Below, one piece after another: positions 1 through 5,391 of a DNA stretch of 5,391 nt. A program made the position numbers and the translations under genes. The DNA is from an uncultured Flavobacteriales bacterium (lineage in GTDB: Bacteria; Bacteroidota; Bacteroidia; Flavobacteriales_D; Crocinitomicaceae). The notes beneath the pieces are model-generated. The model was given only the letters and a program-made list of their open reading frames with translations, was not told where the DNA came from and searched no databases. Every line of letters begins with the position of its first letter. Position 1 is the stretch's first letter. The DNA is taken from NCBI GenBank assembly GCA_905479845.1, contig CAJQOB010000036.1, positions 1-5,391 of the forward strand, given 5' to 3'.

Positions 1-11
1 CCCAAAAAAGT

Positions 12-1637
12 TCAATTATTCTGGGAACATCTAAGCGCCTGAATTACCAATTCCATTCTAATATTTTTACCAGAGTCCTTACGCAAGTCAAATAACGAAT
101 ACAATTTTTTCAAAGACGATCGCACTCCTTCGTAACTCAAACAAATTTGACTAGCTAATTCTTTATTATTAATACTTGGATTCTCTACCAAATTGCAAAG
201 TATATTCCAGTCAGTTTCATTCAGTTTAGCCTCTATTTTCTTTTGGATTCTATCCTTGTCTAGCCTCAATTTCTTTTCCGAGTTTACAGTATCTGAAACA
301 AAACTTTTCTCAGCCAGATTTTCTTTAAGTAGTTGTATTTCTTTCAGGAGTAGTTTTAGCTTATTTCGACTTTTTAGGGTTTTAGCCAGATAAATAAATA
401 AGAAAACTACTGAGAAAATTGAGAAAGCAAAAATCCAAATTTGTTTGACTTTTTGTTCTTCTAGACGCTTGTTTTTTTCTTCTAATAATTTTTGACGTGC
501 CTTTTCTTCATTGAGTTTACGCTGGGCATCGAATTCTATTTGAACTAGTTCTTTTTTTAACTTTTCATTGTTTATACTATCTTTCGATGCGATGAAGAGC
601 TTGTATGTGCTTAGAGCTTCTTTAGACTTACCTAAAGCCTCATTGATCTGCCACAATGTATTCGCCGCATCTCTTATAAGAGACAGTACTTCAACCCCTT
701 GCGCTTCCTTTAAAGCGTTTTGGCTGTACCCGAGTGCCTTTTGATACTCACCTTTAGCTTTGTAAACTTCCCCAATTCCATTGAGTGCTAGAGATAATTG
801 TGCTCTAAAATCGCCTGCGATTGCTTTTGCTTTTGCTTTTTCATACAAACCTAAGGCTTTATCATATTCTTCTTTATTTCGATAAACATCGCCAATTCCA
901 TTGAGGCTAAAAGCTATTCCATGATTATCTTCCATCTCTTCATGAATCCTTAGAGCTCTCTTAAAAGACTTTAAAGCTTGCACATTATCTCCTCTCTCAA
1001 GGTAAATCAACCCAACGTTCGATAGGCCAATTGCAATTGATTTTTGGTCTCCTACTTCAGAAGCGATATTTACACCCTTTTGATAGTACTTTAAGGCTTG
1101 CAAATCGTCTCCTTGATCAAAGTATATGCTCCCGATATTAATTAAAGTTGTTGCGTTTCCTCCTTTATTTCCTAGTTCCTTTTCAATCTTTAAAGACTTC
1201 TTATAATACATTATAGCTTTTAAATTGTCTCCTTGTTCCCAATAGGCTACACCTATGTTTCCTGAGACTGCCGCTACTCCATCCTTATGACCAATCTCTT
1301 GATAAATGGTTAAGCTCCTCTCCCAATACTCGATTGCGTTATCAAGATTCCCTCTAACACAAAGTGATACGCCTTGAATTGTTAAAGCATCTGCCATATA
1401 TTTTTCCTCGCCTTTCTTCTTAGCAAATTCATACTGCTTCTGAGCCAGAATAAAAGCAGAGTCCGGATTAGAATACAAATAACCATCATTTGCTATCTTA
1501 AATATAGCTCTCAATCTGGTGGTATCTGCCTGAGTCTTGTCACCCCAAATAAGCCACAAACTATCCAAGTTATTTTGCGCCGAAAGCGCACCAGAAAAAC
1601 AAATAAATAAAATTGTAAGCGCTATTAGTTTTATCAT
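12..1637 (-). CDS. Membrane-anchored TPR regulator with C-terminal LuxR-like HTH
   Basis: Probable transmembrane transcription regulator of 541 aa. Residues 1-20 are a signal peptide (basic start, hydrophobic core, ending ALSA before Q21). TPR repeats fill about 80-345; the repeat glycines G89, G129, G169, G209, G249 and G289 are exactly 40 residues apart. A charged coiled coil (about 353-398) leads into one membrane helix (about 399-417), a second short coiled coil, and a cytoplasmic HTH at about 470-535 (LNETDWNILCNLVEN, then NNKELASQICLS, then the recognition-helix region SYEGVRSSLKKLYSLF). TPRs would therefore lie in the periplasm and the HTH in the cytoplasm. No receiver, kinase or ATPase domain is present. 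An in-frame ATG at 1709 would add 24 residues, but I prefer 1637 because the signal peptide begins there and the extension overlaps a tandem 9-bp repeat with a promoter-like box. The stop is TGA, 11 bp from the window edge. Architecture is confident; ligand and target genes are unknown. Confidence 0.88.
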   Translation of the reverse strand: MIKLIALTILFICFSGALSAQNNLDSLWLIWGDKTQADTTRLRAIFKIANDGYLYSNPDSAFILAQKQYEFAKKKGEEKYMADALTIQGVSLCVRGNLDNAIEYWERSLTIYQEIGHKDGVAAVSGNIGVAYWEQGDNLKAIMYYKKSLKIEKELGNKGGNATTLINIGSIYFDQGDDLQALKYYQKGVNIASEVGDQKSIAIGLSNVGLIYLERGDNVQALKSFKRALRIHEEMEDNHGIAFSLNGIGDVYRNKEEYDKALGLYEKAKAKAIAGDFRAQLSLALNGIGEVYKAKGEYQKALGYSQNALKEAQGVEVLSLIRDAANTLWQINEALGKSKEALSTYKLFIASKDSINNEKLKKELVQIEFDAQRKLNEEKARQKLLEEKNKRLEEQKVKQIWIFAFSIFSVVFLFIYLAKTLKSRNKLKLLLKEIQLLKENLAEKSFVSDTVNSEKKLRLDKDRIQKKIEAKLNETDWNILCNLVENPSINNKELASQICLSYEGVRSSLKKLYSLFDLRKDSGKNIRMELVIQALRCSQNN

Positions 1638-1656
1638 TTTTTTGCCTTCACTTTTC

Positions 1657-1683
1657 CTAAATATACCAAATATACTAAATATG
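1657..1683. repeat. Three tandem 9-bp repeats (CYAAATATR)
   Basis: Read on the plus strand the copies are CTAAATATA, CCAAATATA and CTAAATATG, head to tail with no spacer. They lie 20-46 bp upstream of the preferred start of the TPR-HTH regulator. Such an array could be an iteron-like operator or tandem promoter -7 boxes. In the longer reading frame it would encode a repeating Ile-Phe stretch, which is unlikely as the start of a secreted protein. Confidence 0.6.
1667..1674 (-). promoter_or_regulatory. Candidate Bacteroidota -7 promoter box for the TPR-HTH gene
   Basis: The minus strand reads TATATTTG, an exact match to the Bacteroidota primary-sigma -7 consensus TAnnTTTG. Transcription would begin a few bases downstream and give a leader of roughly 20-25 nt before the ATG at 1637. 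No TTTG -33 element is seen at the usual spacing of about 19-20 bp, and the match lies in an AT-rich repeat, so it may be chance. Confidence 0.35.
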
Positions 1684-1916
1684 AGTTTGAAATCTTTTAT
1701 TCTATTCATTCCAACAAGAATTGACCGTTACGGGATAGTAAGTTTCGCTTTGCCAAAAGAAAGTAAAGAACGTGTCCCAACTTTGAGAAGAGAGTTTTTA
1801 GTTAAAATTATGAACATTATGGATTTTGCTTGCGCATCAGTAAGCGATAACTCAACCCAAGAAAAGTATCCTATAACTCTTCTGTTCTCTTTCGATTCAA
1901 ATGCAACTTTTTAATT
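1684..1916. other. Intergenic region between kinase-like gene and TPR-HTH gene
   Basis: No convincing gene is seen. A plus-strand frame starting with ATG at 1681 stays open to TAA at 1912-1914 (77 codons), just short of the stop of the neighbouring minus-strand gene, and a minus-strand frame is open for about 60 codons over much of the same stretch. Neither has a recognisable domain. A short motif at 1748-1768 (CTTTGCCAAAAGAAAGTAAAG without its mirror arm) slightly resembles one arm of the palindrome at 5067-5096. No clear terminator hairpin follows the kinase-like gene. A leader RNA, small ORF or repeat copy cannot be excluded. Confidence 0.4.
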
Positions 1917-2555
1917 CTAATGAGACTTCGTGTTTAATTGAACGCTTCCTGGCTCAAAAATAATTTGGAGATTTAAGAACCTCATTCTATTGGTTCTTGA
2001 AAGAATTCCTAAACTTTCAATAACCGCGCTCCCTAATGCTTCAAATTCGCTTTGTTTAAGTCCTTCTTTGTCGTGCTCAAACTTAAGGTGCATTCCATCT
2101 TTAGAAACATTGACAAGAAGATGCAAAGACGAAATAGAATCATGCTGAATAAGGTTATTTATTATTTCTGCTACCAAACAATATACACTTCGTAGCGTGG
2201 TCGCACTAGATTTATCGCTTAAAGAAATTTGAGTAGAAACTTCAAAATTTGGATAAAGCTCTAACAAATCATCTAGTTCATTCTTGAAGATTCTCGGATT
2301 CATATCAATGAAGATACGATTTCTCAATAAAGTCTGCATTTGATTTAAAATTCCTAAATACTTGAAACCAATTTCCGGGTCTCCTTGATTTAATAGATCC
2401 ATTCTGACCATCATTTTTAGGGCGTTAATTCTTGGGCTAATACAATCATGATACAAAAGTGGAAGAAGACTGCTTATTGAATTTGAATTATTTTCTTCGA
2501 GCATATTATCTAGTTTGAGTTCCTTCACATAAATCCGAAATTGATTGCAATACAT
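1917..2555 (-). CDS. Stand-alone degenerate histidine-kinase-like protein (HisKA_3/HATPase type)
   Basis: Soluble protein of 212 aa without signal peptide, membrane helix or sensor domain. Residues about 28-80 look like a dimerisation/phosphotransfer helix pair of the NarL-type kinases, with candidate phospho-acceptor H36 in LLYHDCISPRINALKM. Residues about 120-212 resemble the ATPase domain: the N-box spacing E130-xxx-N134-xxx-H138 is kept. The following G-box is poor (D162 and G165 only, no DxGxG), and the last part (G183, N189-R190, E201-P202-G203) only echoes the usual GL..NR...PG ending. It may therefore be a weak kinase, a pseudokinase, or a phosphotransferase analogous to ChpT or Spo0B; this is inference. 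An in-frame stop directly precedes the ATG at 2555, so it cannot extend further. Met18 (ATG at 2504) is an alternative start, since the conserved core begins near residue 28. It reads in the same direction as the TPR-HTH gene, about 280 bp away, and divergently from the lectin gene. Confidence 0.72.
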   Translation of the reverse strand: MYCNQFRIYVKELKLDNMLEENNSNSISSLLPLLYHDCISPRINALKMMVRMDLLNQGDPEIGFKYLGILNQMQTLLRNRIFIDMNPRIFKNELDDLLELYPNFEVSTQISLSDKSSATTLRSVYCLVAEIINNLIQHDSISSLHLLVNVSKDGMHLKFEHDKEGLKQSEFEALGSAVIESLGILSRTNRMRFLNLQIIFEPGSVQLNTKSH

Positions 2556-2567
2556 TTACAATACATT

Positions 2568-2596
2568 ATTATAATCGCGACATTCAGATAAAGCAA
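2568..2596 (-). promoter_or_regulatory. Possible promoter of the kinase-like gene
   Basis: The minus strand carries TTGCTT and TATAAT separated by exactly 17 bp. The predicted start point would lie only about 5-8 nt before the ATG at 2555, which would make the message almost leaderless or favour the ATG at 2504. This is the proteobacterial type of promoter rather than the TTTG / TAnnTTTG type of Bacteroidota, so the match could be accidental. Confidence 0.25.
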
Positions 2597-2649
2597 CAGT
2601 CAGTTCACTTCAAAAATCTTAAAACTGATCTATCAGACATGCACTCTTC

Positions 2650-2684
2650 CGGGTGTTTTATTTTGAATACTATTTTTTCACCCG
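2650..2684. repeat. Inverted repeat CGGGTG / CACCCG in the divergent control region
   Basis: CGGGTG at 2650-2655 and CACCCG at 2679-2684 are perfect inverse complements around a 23-nt AT-rich centre. It stands out as GC-rich arms in AT-rich DNA between two divergent genes, 52 bp before the lectin gene start. It could be an operator or an RNA stem in the lectin leader; a 6-bp match may also be chance. Confidence 0.3.
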
Positions 2685-2704
2685 CGAGCGTGATACTTGT
2701 TTTC

Positions 2705-2721
2705 AAAAAACGAAGTTTTTT
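2705..2721 (+). repeat. Short hairpin in the lectin gene leader
   Basis: AAAAAAC and GTTTTTT form a 7-bp stem around a GAA loop, ending 14 nt before the ATG at 2736. The stem has a single G-C pair and would be weak in RNA. It overlaps the TTG-initiated upward extension of the reading frame, which supports treating this stretch as untranslated. Confidence 0.3.
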
Positions 2722-2735
2722 TGCTCAAAAAAATT

Positions 2736-4508
2736 ATGAGAACATTCAGCCTTTATCTTTTAATCGCCTTGTTTTTCCTTGACTTTTCAGCGTCAGCGTG
2801 TCAAGGGGGAAGCCTTGGAGGGACACTTTCTCCTTCATCAACCTATCAGACGTCTGCCATTTCTATCGGTAATTATTATGCGGTTGATGTTACTTGCGGA
2901 AACATCTATAATTTTTCGTTTTGCTCTAATGGTGGTAGCGCAACTTGGGATACCCAAATAACAATAAATGAAACAGACAATACGACACAACTTGCGTACA
3001 ATGATGATGACTGTGGTTTGCAATCAAATGTGACTTGGATGGCAACTTTCACGGGAACTATTCATGTTTTAATCACAGAATTTAATTGTAGTTTCTCTGG
3101 CAGTTTAAGTGGCACCCTTGCTTTTAATGAAATCTCGGTTGGTGTCAATTACAGCGCCAGTTGCACAACAGCGAATCCGGACATTTCTGGTGATGATACA
3201 GGTACATTCTCCTTCAATCCTGTTCCAACTGACGGTGCACTAATCGATCCAAACTCCGGTTACATTTCGAACGCGGTACAAGGAGCTAATTACACCGTGG
3301 AATATACCCATTGCGGTGGAACATTAGTAATTCCTGTGACAATGGGAGGTGAACCTTGTTGGAATTTAAACAGTGACGCACAGTGGTTAAATATAAATGG
3401 GGAAAACTGCATACAGCTAACTGATGCTGTTAACAATGAGAACGGATGTGCTTGGAGTGCTGATCCTATTTCATTTGGTTCTGACTTCTCACTTTCGCTA
3501 GATTATTTCTTCGGCTCTAGCTTGGATGGTGCAGATGGTAGTACTTTTACCTTCCAGCCGAATAATGCACTAACGTGTGGTTCTGACGGAGGACAGCTAG
3601 GCGCTGGAGGCATTCCCAATGCGCTTACAATTGAATTTGACACCTATGACAACGATAATCCTGTGCATCTTTATGATATGGCTTGCGATCACATCGCAGT
3701 AGTTACTAATGGAGATTTACTGAGTCCGCCTTATTGTGGACCTGTTTGTGCCAAACCTGGTGGTCAAAACATTGATGATGGACAGCTATATGAAGTAGAA
3801 ATGCAATGGGATGCTACGAGCCAACAACTTAATATTTACTTCGATGGGAATTTGCGATTAAGCTGCACTGGAGATTTCGTTACAAACGTTTTCGGTGGAC
3901 AAAGCTCCGTGTATTGGGGAGCCACAGGAGCCACGGGAGGTCTTAATAATTTGCAGTATTTCTGCCCTAGCAGTGTTGTTATTTTACCCGTTGAACTCGT
4001 TGAATTTGACTCAGAATGTAACGACTTAAATGAGATTTTTTACTGGACTACAGTATCTGAAGTAGATTTAGACTACTTCATTTTAGAATATACATATGAT
4101 GGTTTAGTTTTCTTTCCAGAAAGCCAAGTAGATGCAATCGGTAATTCTCAAGAGTTACAGTATTACTCGGTTCGAGTTACCAAACCTTTTCCAGCCCAAC
4201 GCTATTATCGTATTAAAGCGGTGGACATCGACGGGTCAATAGAGACTTCAAGCTTAATTTCAAGCAAAAACTGTTCAAATGTGAATGATCTCATTAAGTC
4301 TATTTCAGTTTCAGAAAATAGTCTTGAATTATACGTCAATGGCACCGTACATCTTAGCATCATTAACATGCTTGGTCAAGTAATAGTAGACGAATCAAAC
4401 ATAGAAGGTTCAATCACTGTCGAAAAAAGTCATTTATCTTCTGGAATGTATCAATTGATTGTAAACTCTGGCAAGGAATACGAATCAAGAAAAATAGTAA
4501 TTCATTAG
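2736..4508 (+). CDS. Secreted L-type lectin-domain protein with T9SS sorting tail
   Basis: Predicted secreted or surface-attached carbohydrate-binding protein, 590 aa. Residues 1-21 are a signal peptide (MRTFSLYLLIALFF, ending SASA). Residues about 22-135 form a cysteine-containing beta domain of a kind common in Bacteroidota surface proteins (WDTQITINETD, YNDDDCG). About 145-205 is an Ig-like spacer. About 206-412 is a bacterial L-type (legume-like) lectin domain: GADGSTFTFQP, GGIPNALTIEFDTYDN, DHIAVVTNG, YEVEMQWD, LNIYFDG and VYWGATGATGG. Candidate metal/sugar residues are D267, E300, D302 and D305/N306. About 417-513 is the frequent LPVELVEF / YYRIKAVDIDG Fn3-like linker. About 517-590 is a type A T9SS sorting domain (LSIINMLGQVI, LSSGMYQLIV, final KIVIH), lacking the usual YPNP opening. 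The protein has 18 cysteines, so disulfides are plausible. I chose ATG 2736 over an upstream in-frame TTG at 2697 because the signal peptide begins there. C22 after ASA is only a poor lipobox. The sugar ligand is unknown. Confidence 0.88.
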   Translation: MRTFSLYLLIALFFLDFSASACQGGSLGGTLSPSSTYQTSAISIGNYYAVDVTCGNIYNFSFCSNGGSATWDTQITINETDNTTQLAYNDDDCGLQSNVTWMATFTGTIHVLITEFNCSFSGSLSGTLAFNEISVGVNYSASCTTANPDISGDDTGTFSFNPVPTDGALIDPNSGYISNAVQGANYTVEYTHCGGTLVIPVTMGGEPCWNLNSDAQWLNINGENCIQLTDAVNNENGCAWSADPISFGSDFSLSLDYFFGSSLDGADGSTFTFQPNNALTCGSDGGQLGAGGIPNALTIEFDTYDNDNPVHLYDMACDHIAVVTNGDLLSPPYCGPVCAKPGGQNIDDGQLYEVEMQWDATSQQLNIYFDGNLRLSCTGDFVTNVFGGQSSVYWGATGATGGLNNLQYFCPSSVVILPVELVEFDSECNDLNEIFYWTTVSEVDLDYFILEYTYDGLVFFPESQVDAIGNSQELQYYSVRVTKPFPAQRYYRIKAVDIDGSIETSSLISSKNCSNVNDLIKSISVSENSLELYVNGTVHLSIINMLGQVIVDESNIEGSITVEKSHLSSGMYQLIVNSGKEYESRKIVIH

Positions 4509-4591
4509 TTGTTTTATGATTTTACAATCCAGTTAAGGTCTCTTTTCTTATCTTACCAGGAGTCATAATAATTGAGTAAGAAAACATCAGA

Positions 4592-4655
4592 TTAGCCCAT
4601 TAAAAATATCAGGCATTTTCTATCTACATAACATCAACTAAAATCCACGGGCTAA
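4592..4655. repeat. Inverted repeat TTAGCCC / GGGCTAA
   Basis: Perfect 7-bp arms at 4592-4598 and 4649-4655 face each other across 50 bp. One arm overlaps the stop codon of the minus-strand gene relic. It might be what remains of a terminator or of a small insertion; 7-bp arms at this distance may also be accidental. Confidence 0.25.
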
Positions 4656-4864
4656 ACAACCACGACGGAGAAGCCCGCGTCTTCTAGTTGAGAACCGTTA
4701 GTGTTCATGAAGGTTACTTCCAAGAAATTCCCATTGTGTAAGTTTACGTGGTTTGTGTTGAACTGAAGTGCTTGGTAGGTTGTGTAGACGAATTGTGTAG
4801 ATGTTGAATACTAGCCCAGCACTTGTTAACCATCGCTGACCTTAACGCTACAAATCATCAAATC
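4652..4864 (-). pseudogene. Decayed 3' end of an unidentified gene
   Basis: Read on the minus strand, the 52 codons before TAG (4652-4654) look protein-like: a hydrophobic/polar beta pattern including QALQFNTNHVNLHNGNFLEV and then MNTNGSQLEDAGFSVVVV before the stop. Upstream in the same frame the reading continues as MICSVKVSDG, but is interrupted by TAG (4811-4813), TAA (4826-4828) and TAA (4865-4867). The pattern fits the last beta strands of an extracellular or structural domain, but I do not recognise the family. No start codon, leader or intact 5' part is found. A short real peptide is unlikely because the open part has no start at its head. It could also be a chance open frame. Confidence 0.4.
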
Positions 4865-5066
4865 TTATTGAAATTAGTGTTTACGTTGGAAGTTCTAATC
4901 GAGCTTGACTAGAAACTGAGATTTTAAGGACAAAATGAGCTGAACAATCAAAAATCTTGAAAATTTCACCCGGTCTTTATGGCCTAAACGATCTCCAGCG
5001 CTTAGCATAACTTGGATTGGGACGTAATGGGTAATCTAATTATGCAGCGCAAAAGGGCTCTTTTTG

Positions 5067-5096
5067 CTTACTTTTTTAGCTCTTGAAAAAAGTAAG
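5067..5096. repeat. Perfect 11-bp palindrome with 8-nt loop
   Basis: CTTACTTTTTT (5067-5077) and AAAAAAGTAAG (5086-5096) are perfect inverse complements around AGCTCTTG. It could work as a bidirectional intrinsic terminator (weak, AT-rich), but with no gene end nearby it resembles the short dispersed palindromes found between genes in some Bacteroidota genomes. Confidence 0.6.
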
Positions 5097-5165
5097 AAGG
5101 AATTAATAATGCTGTAGGTAGGGTGAGATACAGAATAAAGAACACTAACACGGCCTACACGCAAT

Positions 5166-5191
5166 GCGGAAATTTTGCTTCGTAAAATCGC
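5166..5191. repeat. Bulged hairpin around a CTTCG loop
   Basis: GCG (5166-5168) can pair with CGC (5189-5191), and ATTTTG (5172-5177) with TAAAAT (5183-5188, one G-T pair), leaving a GAA bulge and a five-base CTTCG loop. It may be part of a repeat copy or a small RNA stem; stability would be modest. Confidence 0.3.
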
Positions 5192-5391
5192 CTTTGGATT
5201 AATAAATCTACTCTTAACTTCTAAAGAACAACTTGGAAGACGAGCCGTACGTTATTTAGTCGTTCCTTAAGAACTATTCAACCCATTGATTTCTATCATA
5301 ATTTTGTTGAAAACCTAGTTGTTTGAGTTTACCAAAATTGCAAGTGTTGAGCTAACTTGTGTTCAAAACCTTGCAAAATGAGAGGAAAAAA

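Larger units (their letters stand above)
4509..5391. other. Gene-free right end with relics and repeats
   Basis: About 880 bp without an intact gene on either strand. Stops occur in every frame. The longest open pieces are short: a 52-codon minus-strand tail ending at 4652, a 53-codon minus-strand stretch between stops at 5040-5042 and 4881-4883 that is broken by TAA at 4977-4979, and an overlapping 37-codon ATG frame. Two small inverted repeats (5067-5096 and 5166-5191) lie here. No transposase, tRNA, rRNA or CRISPR repeat is visible. Decayed coding DNA plus dispersed intergenic repeats is the best reading. No strong terminator is seen after the lectin gene. Confidence 0.5.

Noticed and set aside
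1..25. CCCA / TGGG pair at the end of the TPR-HTH gene as a terminator
   Set aside because: A four-base stem overlapping the stop codon is too short, and the sequence beyond the window edge is not available.
193..393. Plus-strand 66-codon open frame
   Set aside because: It lies antisense inside the coiled-coil/membrane part of the TPR-HTH gene and has the Ser/Phe-rich composition expected of an antisense shadow.
1537..1914. Plus-strand 125-codon open frame
   Set aside because: Its first part is antisense to the start of the TPR-HTH gene, it has no domain or leader, and only the intergenic part is worth noting, which is reported separately.
2697..2735. TTG-initiated extension of the lectin gene
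   Set aside because: Would put 13 residues ahead of a good signal peptide; the stretch contains a hairpin and the ATG at 2736 fits a signal peptide start.
2779..2961. Plus-strand 60-codon frame inside the lectin gene
   Set aside because: Out-of-frame shadow of a clearly coding region with a recognised domain structure.
2838..3023. Minus-strand 61-codon frame inside the lectin gene
   Set aside because: Antisense shadow of the N-terminal domain of the lectin protein.
4543..4584. Inverted repeat TTTTCTTA / TAAGAAAA as terminator of the lectin gene
   Set aside because: The arms are 8 bp, almost all A-T, with a 26-nt loop and no GC stem or following T-run, too weak to call a terminator.
5338..5376. 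Inverted repeat TTGCAAG / CTTGCAA
   Set aside because: Only 7 bp with a 25-nt spacer and no extension of the arms; within chance expectation for this region.

Overview
The window looks like chromosomal DNA of a member of the Bacteroidota. It is AT-rich, most start codons follow A-rich leaders without a clear Shine-Dalgarno sequence, and the large secreted protein ends in the kind of C-terminal sorting domain used by the type IX secretion system (T9SS), which is confined to that phylum. The TPR / transmembrane helix / LuxR-like HTH regulator is also a typical Bacteroidota architecture. A closer placement (a marine flavobacterial or cryomorphacean-like lineage) would be a guess.

Layout: (1) 12-1637, minus strand: a membrane-anchored regulator with a signal peptide, periplasmic-type TPR repeats, coiled coil, one membrane helix and a C-terminal helix-turn-helix. 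(2) 1638-1916: a leader and intergenic stretch with three tandem copies of a 9-bp motif just upstream of the regulator start. (3) 1917-2555, minus strand: a small soluble protein resembling the dimerisation/phosphotransfer and ATPase part of a NarL-type histidine kinase, with no sensor domain and a degraded ATP-binding site. (4) 2556-2735: a divergent control region with two small inverted repeats. (5) 2736-4508, plus strand: a secreted multidomain protein with an L-type (legume-like) lectin domain and a T9SS tail. (6) 4509-5391: about 880 bp with no intact gene. It holds a decayed 3' gene end on the minus strand, a strong AT-rich palindrome and weaker structures, and resembles an accumulation of repeats and relics.

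How the genes may work together is inference. The kinase-like protein and the TPR-TM-HTH regulator lie in the same orientation and could be two parts of a split signalling path. Neither has a receiver domain, and the gap of about 280 bp contains its own candidate promoter, so they need not be co-transcribed. The lectin gene is divergent from the kinase-like gene and could be a target, but nothing in the sequence proves it. The most interesting items are the stand-alone degenerate kinase module, the triple 9-mer in front of the regulator, and the relic/palindrome region at the right end.
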